The notes under the pieces are model-generated. The model had not been told where the DNA came from and made no database searches. It saw nothing but the letters and a program-made list of their open reading frames with translations. This document shows, piece after piece, positions 20,005 through 30,965 of a stretch of DNA of 64,000 nt. The position numbers and the translations under genes were made by a program. How positions within the stretch are numbered: the stretch's first letter is position 1; each line of letters begins with the position of its first letter. Origin of the DNA: Burkholderiales bacterium (lineage in GTDB: Bacteria; Pseudomonadota; Gammaproteobacteria; Burkholderiales; SG8-39). The DNA is taken from NCBI GenBank assembly GCA_020848075.1, contig JADLAV010000057.1, positions 1 through 64,000 on the forward strand, written 5' to 3'.

Positions 20005-20763
20005 ATGACTCTCTTCCGCAGCGCTGCGTTCGTGCAATCCGCGCATAACTTGCGCGACCTGCCGCCCGCCGGTCCGCCGGAGGTGGCGTTTGCGGGCCGC
20101 TCGAACGCCGGGAAGTCCAGCGTGATCAATACGCTTGTGCACCGTACCCGCCTCGCATTCGTGAGCAAGACGCCTGGGCGCACCCAGCTCATCAATTTCT
20201 ACCGCATCGCGCACGGTGCGCTCCTGGTCGATCTCCCCGGGTACGGCTTCGCCCGCGTTCCGGAGACCCTCCGGCGCCACTGGGGAACAGTCTTGAGCGA
20301 GTACTTACAGACGAGAAGATCCTTGTGTGGCCTGGTCATCGTCATGGACATCCGGCATCCCCTGACGTCGCTGGATCAGAACATGCTGGGGTGGTTTCGC
20401 CCGACAGGGAAGCCCGTCCACGTTCTGCTGACCAAGGCTGACAAGCTGTCGCGGAGCGCGGCGGACACCGTGCTGCGTGGAGTGCGCGCGCGCCTGCGCG
20501 TCCTCGCCCCCACGGCAACGGTCCAATTGTTCTCCGCCCTCAAGCGCACCGGCGTCGAGGAGGTCGAACGAACGCTCGCGGAGTGGTTCGGGCTGCCGCT
20601 GGAATCGATCGCCGAGGCTGACCTTCGCGGCCGCACAGACGACCACGGAGCCCGGCGCAAGGCGCCAAAACAACCAGGGCTCGAACGACAGGAGGCGACG
20701 CTCGGGCCCCCAGAACAAAAAAGCCCCGAGCTAAAGGGGAAAGCTCGGGGCGAAACGCCTTAA
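20005..20763 (+). CDS. engB: ribosome biogenesis GTP-binding protein EngB/YsxC
   Basis: AGRSNAGKSS G1, TPGRTQLINFY, DLPGYGFARV, LTKADKL. Confidence 0.95.
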   Translation: MTLFRSAAFVQSAHNLRDLPPAGPPEVAFAGRSNAGKSSVINTLVHRTRLAFVSKTPGRTQLINFYRIAHGALLVDLPGYGFARVPETLRRHWGTVLSEYLQTRRSLCGLVIVMDIRHPLTSLDQNMLGWFRPTGKPVHVLLTKADKLSRSAADTVLRGVRARLRVLAPTATVQLFSALKRTGVEEVERTLAEWFGLPLESIAEADLRGRTDDHGARRKAPKQPGLERQEATLGPPEQKSPELKGKARGETP

Positions 20764-20875
20764 ATAGATTAAGGCACCCGCTCAGGGAGGAGAAGCGGGA
20801 GACGATCGAAATCGTCTGCACATATGAGTCCGGCCGCCGCAAAAGGTTCCCCAGCCGGTTGCGGCACCCGATCTG
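20716..20875 (-). ncRNA. candidate structured RNA antisense to the engB-hemB junction (anti-hemB-like)
   Basis: Adjacent perfect hairpins 20800-20817 (agacgat/atcgtct), 20777-20799 (cccgct/agcggg), 20757-20775 (gccttaa/ttaaggc), then terminator 20723-20751 followed on the minus strand by TTTTTT; no minus-strand CDS upstream. Confidence 0.7.
20717..20751 (-). terminator. intrinsic terminator (minus strand)
   Basis: gccccgagct / agctcggggc perfect 10-bp stem followed on the minus strand by T6. Confidence 0.85.
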
Positions 20876-20876
20876 A

Positions 20877-21920
<1,044 letters not shown>

Positions 21921-21939
21921 TCGGCTGCGCGCCGGCGCT

Positions 21940-23007
21940 TCATTTCTCGACGCGCGCTTCGCGGATCACCTGTTCGAGCGGGTTGCCGAGGGGGCCGGCG
22001 GCGACGATCCGCACCGGCAGCAGACTGCGATCGAGGTCGAGCCACGCGTCGAGGTGCCTGCCGTCCTCGTCCAGGCGTCGGACGTGCATCGTGCGCAGGA
22101 TGCCGATCGGCGTCTCGAGCAGCGCGTCGCCGACAACCTCGTACAGGTAATGGCCAACCTTGCGGCTCGTCGCGACCTCGACCGGACCCGCGCCACCGGA
22201 AGGCCGCTCGAAGTAGACCTGATGCAGGATCGAAAGGGCATCCTGAGTTCCGGCAGGAAGGGCGGCCTCGCGGCGTTCCCCCTTCCACGAGAACGTGACC
22301 CGTCCCGCGTTCCAGTCGAACTGCGCGCGCTCACTGCGCCCTGCGCTGCCCCGTTGCAGCGTGTATTCCGCCGGGACGAGCCCGTCTGGTCCGATCGTGC
22401 CGACCGATCGCTGCACGAATCGACCGTTGTAGAAGACCTTGACGAGACCGATGCCCTCGGCCACCGACGTGGCCTCGTATGCATGGCCGTCGGATGACCA
22501 GGTGTGCGTGACGACGCCGGCCGGTCCGCCGCCGAAGTTCAAGTCGTAGATGAGCCGGGCGTGCCGCACCGGGTACTCGCTGCCGGGGGCCTCGCCGTCT
22601 CGCGTTCCGACAGCCCTCGAGGCATCGGGCGCGCCACCGGCGAGCGCCGCGCCGTTCGCTGCGCTCGCTGCATCCGCTTGCGCGTCGGCGTACCCGCCAT
22701 CGGGAAGCGGCGGATCGGGAACGATCGCCGCTGTGGTCGCAGATGCGAGATGCTCGACGGGGACCGCGGACGGTGCGGCACGGCGCGTGGTGGCCGGCCG
22801 CTTGCCGGCGGCGAGGGGATTCGACGGCGCGGCTCGCGGCGGAGGAGGCGTCACGATCCGGACCTCGAGGGGCTCGGCCGGCACCGTGGCTGCGAGTTCG
22901 ATGAAGTCGAGGCGCGGCGTCCCGAAGAGGACGGCGACGTGCAGCGCGATCGAAGCGAGCGCTGCGATCGCGAGGACACGGTCGACTCCCTGGATGCGAC
23001 TGCGCAT
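21940..23007 (-). CDS. DUF3108 domain-containing protein
   Basis: N-terminal TM, Pro-rich linker, YDLNFGGGPAGVVTHTWSSDGHAYEATSVAEGIGLVKVFYNGRFVQRSVGTIGPDGLVPAEY; start MRSRIQGVDRVLAI. Confidence 0.8.
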   Translation of the reverse strand: MRSRIQGVDRVLAIAALASIALHVAVLFGTPRLDFIELAATVPAEPLEVRIVTPPPPRAAPSNPLAAGKRPATTRRAAPSAVPVEHLASATTAAIVPDPPLPDGGYADAQADAASAANGAALAGGAPDASRAVGTRDGEAPGSEYPVRHARLIYDLNFGGGPAGVVTHTWSSDGHAYEATSVAEGIGLVKVFYNGRFVQRSVGTIGPDGLVPAEYTLQRGSAGRSERAQFDWNAGRVTFSWKGERREAALPAGTQDALSILHQVYFERPSGGAGPVEVATSRKVGHYLYEVVGDALLETPIGILRTMHVRRLDEDGRHLDAWLDLDRSLLPVRIVAAGPLGNPLEQVIREARVEK

Positions 23008-23176
23008 AGAATGCTTTGGGACCGGGTGAGTGCGACGCCTGCGCCGGACATCGGGGCGCCACGAGGCGCAGAAGCGCATCCCGTACCCGACTATATAATC
23101 CCCGTGTGTGGCCATCGCCAATAATTTCAATGCGCCCGCGTGGCGATCGGTTGACATCCCCCGGGCAGGAGGCGCA

Positions 23177-24358
23177 ATGAAAGCCATCGCGCGAATCGAG
23201 GCGGCGCGCGCCGAGATGCAGGGGTGGCGCCACGCGCTGCATGCGCAGCCGGAGACCGCATTCGAGGAGACCCGCACCGCGGAGCTCGTCGCGCAGGCGC
23301 TCAACGCCGCGGGCATCGAGGTGCACCGCGGGCTCGCGGGAACGGGGGTGGTCGGCACACTCCGGAGCGGTACGGGGTCGCACGCCGTGGGTCTGCGCGC
23401 GGACATGGACGCACTGCCGATCCAGGAGGCGAACACTTTCGCGCATCGCTCGCGCGTCGCGGGAAAGATGCATGCCTGCGGGCACGACGGCCACGTCGCC
23501 ATGCTGCTCGGCGCGGCGAAACACCTCGCCGCGACGCGCGAGTTCGACGGCACCGTGCATTTCATCTTTCAGCCCGCGGAGGAAAACGAAGGCGGCGGAC
23601 GCGCGATGGTGCAGGAAGGGCTCTTCGAGCGCTTCCCCGTGGACGCAGTATTCGGCATGCACAACTGGCCGGGCCTGCCGGTCGGAGAGTTCGCGGTCAT
23701 GCCGGGGCCCATGATGGCCTCGTCCGACGTCTTCGAAATCACGCTCACCGGACGCGGCGGGCACGCCGCGATGCCGCACCATGCGGTGGATCCGATCGTC
23801 GCCGGGAGCCATCTGGTGCAGGCGCTGCAGACGATCGTGAGCCGCAACGCGCTGCCGGCCGATGCCGCCGTGGTGACCGTGACGCAGTTTCACGGCGGGG
23901 ATGCGTGGAACGTGATCCCCGGGGAGGTGGTGCTGCGCGGGACCGCGCGCGCGTTTCGCCCGGAGGTCCAGGACCTGATCGAGTCGGGCATCGCCCGGAT
24001 CTGCAACGGCGTGGCCACGGCCTTCGGCGCCGAGGCCGCGATCCGCTACGAGCGGCGCTATCCGCCGACCGTGAACACCCCGCGCGAGGCGGCATTCGCG
24101 GCGGAAGTGATGCGGTCGCTGGCAGGCGACGAGCGCGTGCACACCAATCTCGCGCCGACCATGGGCGCCGAGGATTTTGCCTTCATGCTGCAGGTGAAGC
24201 CGGGCGCCTACGCGTGGATCGGCAACGGTCCGGGCGAGAGCGGCTGCGTGCTGCACAACCCGCGCTACGACTTCAACGACGAGATCCTCGCGCTGGGCGC
24301 ATCCTACTGGGTACGGCTCGCCGAGCGGTTTCTTGCCCGCGCCGCGTCGCACACGTAG
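23177..24358 (+). CDS. M20 family metallopeptidase / amidohydrolase (hippurate-hydrolase-like)
   Basis: RADMDALPIQE, MHACGHDGHVAMLLGAA, PAEENEGGGRAMV, MGAEDFAFML. Confidence 0.93.
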   Translation: MKAIARIEAARAEMQGWRHALHAQPETAFEETRTAELVAQALNAAGIEVHRGLAGTGVVGTLRSGTGSHAVGLRADMDALPIQEANTFAHRSRVAGKMHACGHDGHVAMLLGAAKHLAATREFDGTVHFIFQPAEENEGGGRAMVQEGLFERFPVDAVFGMHNWPGLPVGEFAVMPGPMMASSDVFEITLTGRGGHAAMPHHAVDPIVAGSHLVQALQTIVSRNALPADAAVVTVTQFHGGDAWNVIPGEVVLRGTARAFRPEVQDLIESGIARICNGVATAFGAEAAIRYERRYPPTVNTPREAAFAAEVMRSLAGDERVHTNLAPTMGAEDFAFMLQVKPGAYAWIGNGPGESGCVLHNPRYDFNDEILALGASYWVRLAERFLARAASHT

Positions 24359-24368
24359 CGGGCGACGC

Positions 24369-24842
24369 GTGGCCGGCCCGCCTCGCGATCCCGGAACCTA
24401 CGTGCTCTTGCTGCACCTCGGGCACGGTGCGAGCATCCGCATCGGTCGACTCGGCACGTTTGCATTTCCCGCGGGCGCATACCTCTACGTGGGCAGCGCG
24501 CTCGGTCCCGGCGGTCTCGCGGCACGCGTCGCGCACCATGCCAGGCGCGTGTCGGCGCCTCACTGGCATATCGACTATCTGCGGCGGCGCGCCGAGCTCG
24601 TGGCGGTCTGGCATCGGGCGGGCACCGCGCGGCGCGAGCACGAGTGGGCGGCCGCGCTGATGCGCTCGCCAGGGGCGACTGCACCGGTCGCTCGCTTCGG
24701 CGCCTCGGACTGCGGATGCGCAGCCCATCTCGTGCGAACGGGCGCGGCGCTGCGCTTCGCGCAATTTCTGGCGCTCGTCGGCGACGCAGGCATCGGGTGC
24801 ACCTCCATGCGTGACCGCGGCCGCGCAATGCGATTAACATAG
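24369..24842 (+). CDS. GIY-YIG / DUF123 family protein
   Basis: PGTYVLLLHLG...FPAGAYLYVGSALGPGGLAARVAHHARR..HWHIDYLRR..; likely GTG start at about 24369. Confidence 0.75.
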   Translation: MAGPPRDPGTYVLLLHLGHGASIRIGRLGTFAFPAGAYLYVGSALGPGGLAARVAHHARRVSAPHWHIDYLRRRAELVAVWHRAGTARREHEWAAALMRSPGATAPVARFGASDCGCAAHLVRTGAALRFAQFLALVGDAGIGCTSMRDRGRAMRLT

Positions 24843-24936
24843 GCGCCTCCGCGGCCGCGCCGGAGAGCGCTCCCGGCGAAGCGCGCGGCCCGGCAGCCGC
24901 GGGCGCGCTCCGACGATGCATCACGAGGGCCATGCA

Positions 24937-25923
24937 ATGAAGTACATCGACCAAGGCGCAGGCGGACCGGCCACCGTGCTGAGAGTCGCGGAGGGCGCGA
25001 CACCCTCGCTCCAGCCCGGAGAGGCGCTGATCGAAGTCCATTATGCCGGTGTCAACCGGCCCGACCTGCTGCAACGCTCGGGCAGCTATCCGCCGCCCGC
25101 GGGCGCCTCGCGTGTACTCGGGCTCGAGGTCGCCGGCAAAATCGTCGCGGTCGCGCCCGATGTGACGCAGTGGAAGACGGGTGATGTCGTATGCGCGCTT
25201 ACGCCCGGCGGCGGGTACGCGGAGTACTGCGCCACGCCCGCCGCCCACTGCCTCCCGGTCCCGAAGGGCCTGTCGCTCGCGGAGGCCGCGTCGCTCCCCG
25301 AGAACTGGTTCACCGTGTGGACCAACATCGTCGATCGCGGGCGCCTCAAGGCGGGCGAATCGTTCCTCGTGCACGGGGGCTCGAGCGGCATCGGCCTCGC
25401 CGCAATTCAGCTCGCGAAAACCTGGGGAGCGAAGGTCTACACGACCGTCGGCAACGAGGACAAGGCGGCCTTCTGCCGCAAGTCGGGCGCCGACGTCGTC
25501 TACAACTACAAGACCCAGGACTGGGCGGCGGAGCTCTGGAGGGCGACCGAGAAGCGCGGCGTCGACGTGATCCTGGACATGGTCGGCGGCGAGTACATCG
25601 AGCGCAACATCCGCTCGCTCGCGCTGGAGGGCAGGCTGGTGCAGATCGCCTTCCTGCAGGCGAGCAAGATCACGCTGGACTGCATGCCGATCATGATCAA
25701 GCGGCTCACCTTCACCGGCTCGACCCTGCGGCCCCGCACCGTCGCGGAGAAGGCCGCGATCGCGCGGGCTCTCGCCGAGCACGTCTGGCCGCTCTTCGCC
25801 TCGGGACACGTGCGGACGAACGTCTTCGCCACCTTTGCGCTGGCGGAGGCGGCCAAGGCGCACGAGCTGATGGAATCCTCGAAGCACATCGGCAAGATCG
25901 TGCTCGAGGTGCGGCCGGGATAG
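24937..25923 (+). CDS. NAD(P)H-quinone oxidoreductase (zinc-less MDR family)
   Basis: VHYAGVNRPDLLQRSGSYPPPAGASRVLGLEVAG, GGSSGIGLAAIQLAK. Confidence 0.93.
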   Translation: MKYIDQGAGGPATVLRVAEGATPSLQPGEALIEVHYAGVNRPDLLQRSGSYPPPAGASRVLGLEVAGKIVAVAPDVTQWKTGDVVCALTPGGGYAEYCATPAAHCLPVPKGLSLAEAASLPENWFTVWTNIVDRGRLKAGESFLVHGGSSGIGLAAIQLAKTWGAKVYTTVGNEDKAAFCRKSGADVVYNYKTQDWAAELWRATEKRGVDVILDMVGGEYIERNIRSLALEGRLVQIAFLQASKITLDCMPIMIKRLTFTGSTLRPRTVAEKAAIARALAEHVWPLFASGHVRTNVFATFALAEAAKAHELMESSKHIGKIVLEVRPG

Positions 25924-25962
25924 CGGGGCGCGCCGCGCAGTCCCGCGCGCCCCGGCGTTCGG

Positions 25963-27813
25963 CTAGGTACCCGTGGCGCGCGCGAGCGATTTCAGGAACC
26001 GGTCGGCCGGCTGGTAGCCGATCACGCGCAGCCCGTCGATCTCGCGGCCCTGACGGTCGAAGAAGATGATACCGGGCGGGCCGAACAAGCCGAAGCGCTT
26101 GAGGAGCGCCTTGTCGTCGTCGCTGTTGGCCGTGACGTCGGCCTGGAGGAGGACCATTCCCGCGAACTTCTCGCGCACGCGCGCGTCGCTGAACGTGAAC
26201 CGCTCCATCTCCTTGCACGATACGCACCAGTCGGCGTAGAAGTCGAGCATCACCGGCCGACTCACCTGCGCCAGCCGGGTCTCCAGGTCGGCGAGCGAGC
26301 GCACGCGCTCGAATCGCACTTCGGTGCCCGCCGGCACGGCCGACCCGTCCGCAACGCGGAAACCGGACAACGGCTGCAGGATGTCGCGATGGCCCGAGAA
26401 CGCGCCCAGCGCGAGCGCCCCGCCGGCGAGGAGCGAGATCACGCCGACGCCCTTCCAGAACCGGGTGAAGTCGGAGGCGTCGTGCGGGAGCGGATCGAGC
26501 GCGTGCAGGTACATCGCGCCGATGATCAGGAGCGCCGCCCAGAGGAGCATCTGCGCCACGACCGGGATGATCGGCGCGACGATCCAGATCGCCACGCCGA
26601 GCATCAGGAAGCCGAAGAACTTCTTCACCGACTTCATCCAGTGCCCCGAGCGCGGCAGCAATGCGCCCTCGGTCACCCCGACCGCGACGAGCGGCACGCC
26701 CATGCCGATCGACATCGCGAAGAGCGCGGTGCCGCCCAGCACGACGTCGCGGCTCTGGCTGATGTAGACGAGCGCGCCGGCGAGCGGCGCCGCGACGCAC
26801 GGGCTCACGATCGCGGCCGAGAGCACGCCCATCAGCGCAACTGCGCCCAGATGCCCGCCGGTGAGGCGGTGGCTCGCGTGCGCGAGCCTCGTGTGCAGGA
26901 CAGCCGGCAGCGTGATGTCGTAGAAGCCGAACATCGAGAATGCGAGCGCGACGAAGATCGCAGCGAAGGCCGTGAGCACCCACGGGTTCTGCAGCGCGCC
27001 GCCGAACATCGACCCGGCGAGCCCGGCGGCGACGCCGAGCGCCGTGTAAGCGATCGCCATGCCGGCCACGTACGCGAGCGACAGCGCGAGCGCACGGCCC
27101 TTGTGCGACGCCTCCCGCCCCTCGCCGACGATGATGCCCGAGAGGATCGGGATCATCGGCAGCACGCAAGGCGTGAACGTCAGGAGCAGCCCCGCCGCGA
27201 AGAAGAATGCGACGATCGCCCAGAGGCTGCCGCCCGCGAGGATGCCCGCAGCCTTGGTCTCGTCGTTGATCAGGCCGGGTTGGCCGCTCACCGGCCGCCC
27301 GACGAACTGGTCCGGCGATTCGCCGCTCCGCGCCGCGATCGCCGCCACCGACTGCGCATCGGGCATCACGCTCCCGCCGCCCGAAACCGCGGCCAGCACG
27401 ATCCGGGCGCTCTGCGTGATCGGGGGATAGCAGATCCCGATGTCGGCGCAGCCCTGCGAGGTCGCGGCGAGCGTCACCGCCTCCGCACCCGCCTCGACGG
27501 GGATGCGAATTGCGACGCCCTTCCGGTAGGTCTCGACCCGCCCGAAGAACTCGTCCTGCTTGACCTCTCCGGCCGGGAACTCGGCGACGCCGAGCCGCGC
27601 CGAGGCGGGCTCCACCGCGAACTTGAACTTGTCGCGGTACATGTAATACCCGTCCTCGATCCGGTAGCGCACTTCGATCGTCCGGTCGTCGAGCGCCTGC
27701 ACGGAGAACTTGAACGCCTTTTCCGGCTCCAGGATGTCCTGGGCGAGCGCGGCGCCTCCTGCAAGCAGGCCGGCCCCGAGGGCAATCAGCAGTCGGGTGA
27801 CGAAAGAGCGCAT
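25963..27813 (-). CDS. dsbD: thiol:disulfide interchange protein DsbD
   Basis: Signal peptide, DsbD-alpha domain, TM domain FTPCVLPMIPILSG and PCVAAPLAGAL, C-terminal thioredoxin YADWCVSCKEME; next to cutA. Confidence 0.95.
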   Translation of the reverse strand: MRSFVTRLLIALGAGLLAGGAALAQDILEPEKAFKFSVQALDDRTIEVRYRIEDGYYMYRDKFKFAVEPASARLGVAEFPAGEVKQDEFFGRVETYRKGVAIRIPVEAGAEAVTLAATSQGCADIGICYPPITQSARIVLAAVSGGGSVMPDAQSVAAIAARSGESPDQFVGRPVSGQPGLINDETKAAGILAGGSLWAIVAFFFAAGLLLTFTPCVLPMIPILSGIIVGEGREASHKGRALALSLAYVAGMAIAYTALGVAAGLAGSMFGGALQNPWVLTAFAAIFVALAFSMFGFYDITLPAVLHTRLAHASHRLTGGHLGAVALMGVLSAAIVSPCVAAPLAGALVYISQSRDVVLGGTALFAMSIGMGVPLVAVGVTEGALLPRSGHWMKSVKKFFGFLMLGVAIWIVAPIIPVVAQMLLWAALLIIGAMYLHALDPLPHDASDFTRFWKGVGVISLLAGGALALGAFSGHRDILQPLSGFRVADGSAVPAGTEVRFERVRSLADLETRLAQVSRPVMLDFYADWCVSCKEMERFTFSDARVREKFAGMVLLQADVTANSDDDKALLKRFGLFGPPGIIFFDRQGREIDGLRVIGYQPADRFLKSLARATGT

Positions 27814-27823
27814 AAGGCGTGAA

Positions 27824-28159
27824 TTATGCCGCCGGTCGGGTCTCGGCGGCGACCCACTCCAGGTACGCGGGAAGGCCGGCGTCAACTCCGACCGCGATGA
27901 TCTCGGGAAGTTCGTAGGGATGCACCTCCCGGATGACTTCTTGCAGGGCCGCGAAGCGGTCGCCCGTGGTCTTGGCGAAGACGGGATGCTCCTCGGCGTG
28001 CTCCACGGTTCCCCGCCAGCGGTAGACCGACCTGCAGGGCGACATCACATTCGCGCAAGCCGCGACCCGCCGCTCGACCAGGGCGGCGGCGAGCGTCTCG
28101 GCGCTGGCCCGGTCGGGCAGGTTGGTGATCACGAGCAGCGTATCAGAGGCGCTCGACAT
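27824..28159 (-). CDS. cutA: divalent cation tolerance protein CutA
   Basis: LPDRASAETLAAALVERRVAACANVM..YRWRGTVEHAEEHPVFAKTT..HPYELPEIIA. Confidence 0.95.
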   Translation of the reverse strand: MSSASDTLLVITNLPDRASAETLAAALVERRVAACANVMSPCRSVYRWRGTVEHAEEHPVFAKTTGDRFAALQEVIREVHPYELPEIIAVGVDAGLPAYLEWVAAETRPAA

Positions 28160-28162
28160 GGC

Positions 28163-29092
28163 TCATCTCCTTCTTGCGACGGCAGCGCCGGCCGGTGCGA
28201 CGGACAGCGGAACGCCCTCGCGCACGGTCGGATAGCGCAGGGCGACGCCGAGCTCCTCCTTCATGCGCCGGTTGACCACGCGGCGCGATTCGCTCATGAA
28301 CGACAGCGCGACCGCGGAAAGGCGTTGCGCGGCTTCGGCGCGCGCGACCCTCGGCGGATGCGCGAGCCCGGCGCGATCGGCAACCAGGTCGAAGTACTCG
28401 CCCATCTTCATCCCGCTGTCGTCGGCGACGTTGTAGACGCGCCCCGGCGCACCCCGCAGGAGCGCCGCGACGCAGGCATGCGCGAGATCGTCCGCGTGGA
28501 TATGGCTGGTGTAGACGTCGTCCTCCGCGCGCAGCGCCGGCGTGCCGCGCGCAAGCCGCTCGAGCGGAAGCCGGTCGGCGGCATAGATTCCGGGCGCGCG
28601 GAGAATCGACACGGACACCCCCGTGCGCGCGCCCCAATCGAGCAGCACGCGCTCCGCGTCCACCCGCCGCCGCGCGCGATCCGTTTGCGGGTTCACCGCC
28701 CGCGTCTCGTCCACCCAGGCACCGGCGCAGTCGCCGTAGACGCCCGTCGTGCTGACGTACACGAGGCGCTGGAGGCGCCGGATCGGCGCATGCCCGTGTG
28801 ATACCATCGCTCGCGCCGAGAGCGCGTCCACCAGCGCGCGCGTGCGCTCGTCGCGTGCTCCGGCCGGATCGGGCGGAGCGAGGTGCAGGACGCAGTCGGC
28901 AAGCCCCGCGAGCACGGCCAGCGAATCCGGCCGATCGAGGTCGGCGACGACCGCCTGCACGCCGCGTGCGCTGATATCGCTCGCCGCTTCCGCGGTCCGC
29001 ACAAGTGCGCGGACCGGCGCGAAAAGCGCGACGAGCTCGGGCACGGCGCGCCTCGCGACATCGCCAAACCCGATGATCAGCAAGGCGTCCAT
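28163..29092 (-). CDS. SDR family NAD(P)-dependent epimerase/dehydratase
   Basis: LIIGFGDVARRAVPELVAL Rossmann-like, VYVSTTGVYGDCAGAWVDE. Confidence 0.85.
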   Translation of the reverse strand: MDALLIIGFGDVARRAVPELVALFAPVRALVRTAEAASDISARGVQAVVADLDRPDSLAVLAGLADCVLHLAPPDPAGARDERTRALVDALSARAMVSHGHAPIRRLQRLVYVSTTGVYGDCAGAWVDETRAVNPQTDRARRRVDAERVLLDWGARTGVSVSILRAPGIYAADRLPLERLARGTPALRAEDDVYTSHIHADDLAHACVAALLRGAPGRVYNVADDSGMKMGEYFDLVADRAGLAHPPRVARAEAAQRLSAVALSFMSESRRVVNRRMKEELGVALRYPTVREGVPLSVAPAGAAVARRR

Positions 29093-29155
29093 CCAGACAT
29101 TCTAGAACTTATCTCATAATCCCCCGCGAGTCGCATTGCGGCGAGAGAAAGCGAT

Positions 29156-30190
29156 ATGCCATACAAGGTGACGATCCGGCCGAGCGGCCACGTCTTCAGC
29201 GTTCCCGACGGTGAAACCATTTTGCAGGTGGCCCTCGACGAAGGCTTTCACCTTCCCTACGGCTGCCGCGACGGCGCGTGCGGCTCGTGCAAGGGCAAGG
29301 TGCTCGAGGGCGAGATCGACTACGGCCGCTATCACCCGAGCGCGCTCTCCGACGACGAGCGCGCCGCCGGGTACGCGCTCTTCTGCCAGGCGCGGCCGCG
29401 GTCGGACCTCGTCATCGAGGCGCGCGCGATCGGCGCGGTCAAGGATATCGTGGTCAAGAAGCTGCCATGCCGGGTGCAGCGGATCGAGCGGCCGGCCGAC
29501 GACGTGGCGATCCTCCATCTCAAGCTTCCCGCGAGCGAACGGCTGCAGTTTCTCGCCGGCCAGTACGTCGATTTCCTCCTCAAGGACGGCGCACGCCGCA
29601 GCTTCTCGATGGCGAACGCGCCGCACGACGACGCGTTCCTGCAGCTTCACGTGCGCCGCGTCGCGGGCGGCGGCTTCACCGAGCACGTCTTCACCCAGAT
29701 GAAGGAGCGCGACATCCTGCGGTTCGAGGGGCCGCTCGGCTCGTTTTTCCTGCGCGAAGGGGCGAAGCCGGTGATTCTCGTCGCGAGCGGCACCGGGTTC
29801 GCGCCGATCAAGGCCATCCTCGAGGATGCGTTCAGGAAAGGCGTCGCGCGCAGCATGGCGCTCTACTGGGGCGGCCGGCGTCCGCGGGATCTCTACATGG
29901 CCGGCCTCGCCGAGACCTGGGCGCGGGAGCATGCCAACTTCAGCTTCGTGCCGGTGATCTCCGATGCGCTGCCCGAGGACGCCTGGACGGGGCGGACGGG
30001 CTTCGTCCACCGCGCCGTCATGGACGACTACCCGGACCTCTCGGGGCACCAGGTCTATGCCTGCGGCGTGCCGGTGATGGTGGAAGCCGCGCGCGCCGAC
30101 TTCACCCACGCGCGCGGATTGCCGATCGACGAGTTCTACGCCGACGCGTTCACGACGGCCGCCGATCTCGCGCAGCCGAAGCACGGCTGA
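29156..30190 (+). CDS. 2Fe-2S ferredoxin-type NAD(P)H flavin reductase (CDP-6-deoxy-delta-3,4-glucoseen reductase-like)
   Basis: GCRDGACGSCKGKVLEG 2Fe-2S plant-type motif, RRSFSMANAP FAD motif, LVASGTGFAPIKAILE. Confidence 0.9.
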   Translation: MPYKVTIRPSGHVFSVPDGETILQVALDEGFHLPYGCRDGACGSCKGKVLEGEIDYGRYHPSALSDDERAAGYALFCQARPRSDLVIEARAIGAVKDIVVKKLPCRVQRIERPADDVAILHLKLPASERLQFLAGQYVDFLLKDGARRSFSMANAPHDDAFLQLHVRRVAGGGFTEHVFTQMKERDILRFEGPLGSFFLREGAKPVILVASGTGFAPIKAILEDAFRKGVARSMALYWGGRRPRDLYMAGLAETWAREHANFSFVPVISDALPEDAWTGRTGFVHRAVMDDYPDLSGHQVYACGVPVMVEAARADFTHARGLPIDEFYADAFTTAADLAQPKHG

Positions 30191-30251
30191 TCGCGGCCGC
30201 CTCGGCGCGGCAACGGTAGGCCGTCATACGCCGCGGATTACGTATTTTCGG

Positions 30252-30965
30252 TCAGGTCGCCTCGCCGAGGTAGGCCTCGCGCACCTTCGGGTCGGCGAGC
30301 AGATCCGTCGCCCGCCCGGCAAGCGCGATCCTGCCGCTCTCCATCACGTATCCTCGCGTGGAAATCTCGAGGGCAAGTCGCGCATTCTGCTCGATCAGCA
30401 GGATCGTCACGCCCCCCTTTGCGATCTCGCGCACGGTCTCGAAGATCCGCCCCACGAGCAGCGGCGCGAGCCCCATGCTCGGCTCGTCGAGCAGCAGCAG
30501 CCGTGGCCGGCTCATCAATGCCCGCCCGATGGCGAGCATCTGCTGCTCGCCGCCCGAGAGCGTTCCGCCCGACTGCGCGCGCCGCTCGGCAAGCCGCGGA
30601 AAGATCTCGAACACGTGCTCGAGGTCGCGCCGCACTGCCGGTCGATCGCCGCGGATGAAGGCGCCCATCACGAGGTTCTCCTCAACCGTGAGCTGGCGGA
30701 AGATGCCGCGGCCCTCGGGCACCATCGCAAGCCCGCGGGCGACGAGCTGGTACGAAGGCATGCCGGTGATGTCCTCGCCCGCGTAACGCACGTGCCCGGC
30801 GCGCGGGACCGTGAGCCCGCAGATCGCCTTGAGCGTCGTGGTCTTGCCGGCGCCGTTCGCACCGATCAGGCAGACCAGCTCGCCCTTCTCCACCGCGAGA
30901 TCGATCCCTTTGACAGCCTTGATCCCGCCGTAGGCCACCTCGAGGCCTGCGAGCTCGAGGAGCAT
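30252..30965 (-). CDS. livF: branched-chain amino acid ABC transporter ATP-binding protein LivF
   Basis: MLLELAGLEVAYGGIKAVKGI, GANGAGKTTTLKAI, LSGGEQQMLAIGRALM; inside the longer ORF 30252..31727. Confidence 0.93.
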   Translation of the reverse strand: MLLELAGLEVAYGGIKAVKGIDLAVEKGELVCLIGANGAGKTTTLKAICGLTVPRAGHVRYAGEDITGMPSYQLVARGLAMVPEGRGIFRQLTVEENLVMGAFIRGDRPAVRRDLEHVFEIFPRLAERRAQSGGTLSGGEQQMLAIGRALMSRPRLLLLDEPSMGLAPLLVGRIFETVREIAKGGVTILLIEQNARLALEISTRGYVMESGRIALAGRATDLLADPKVREAYLGEAT

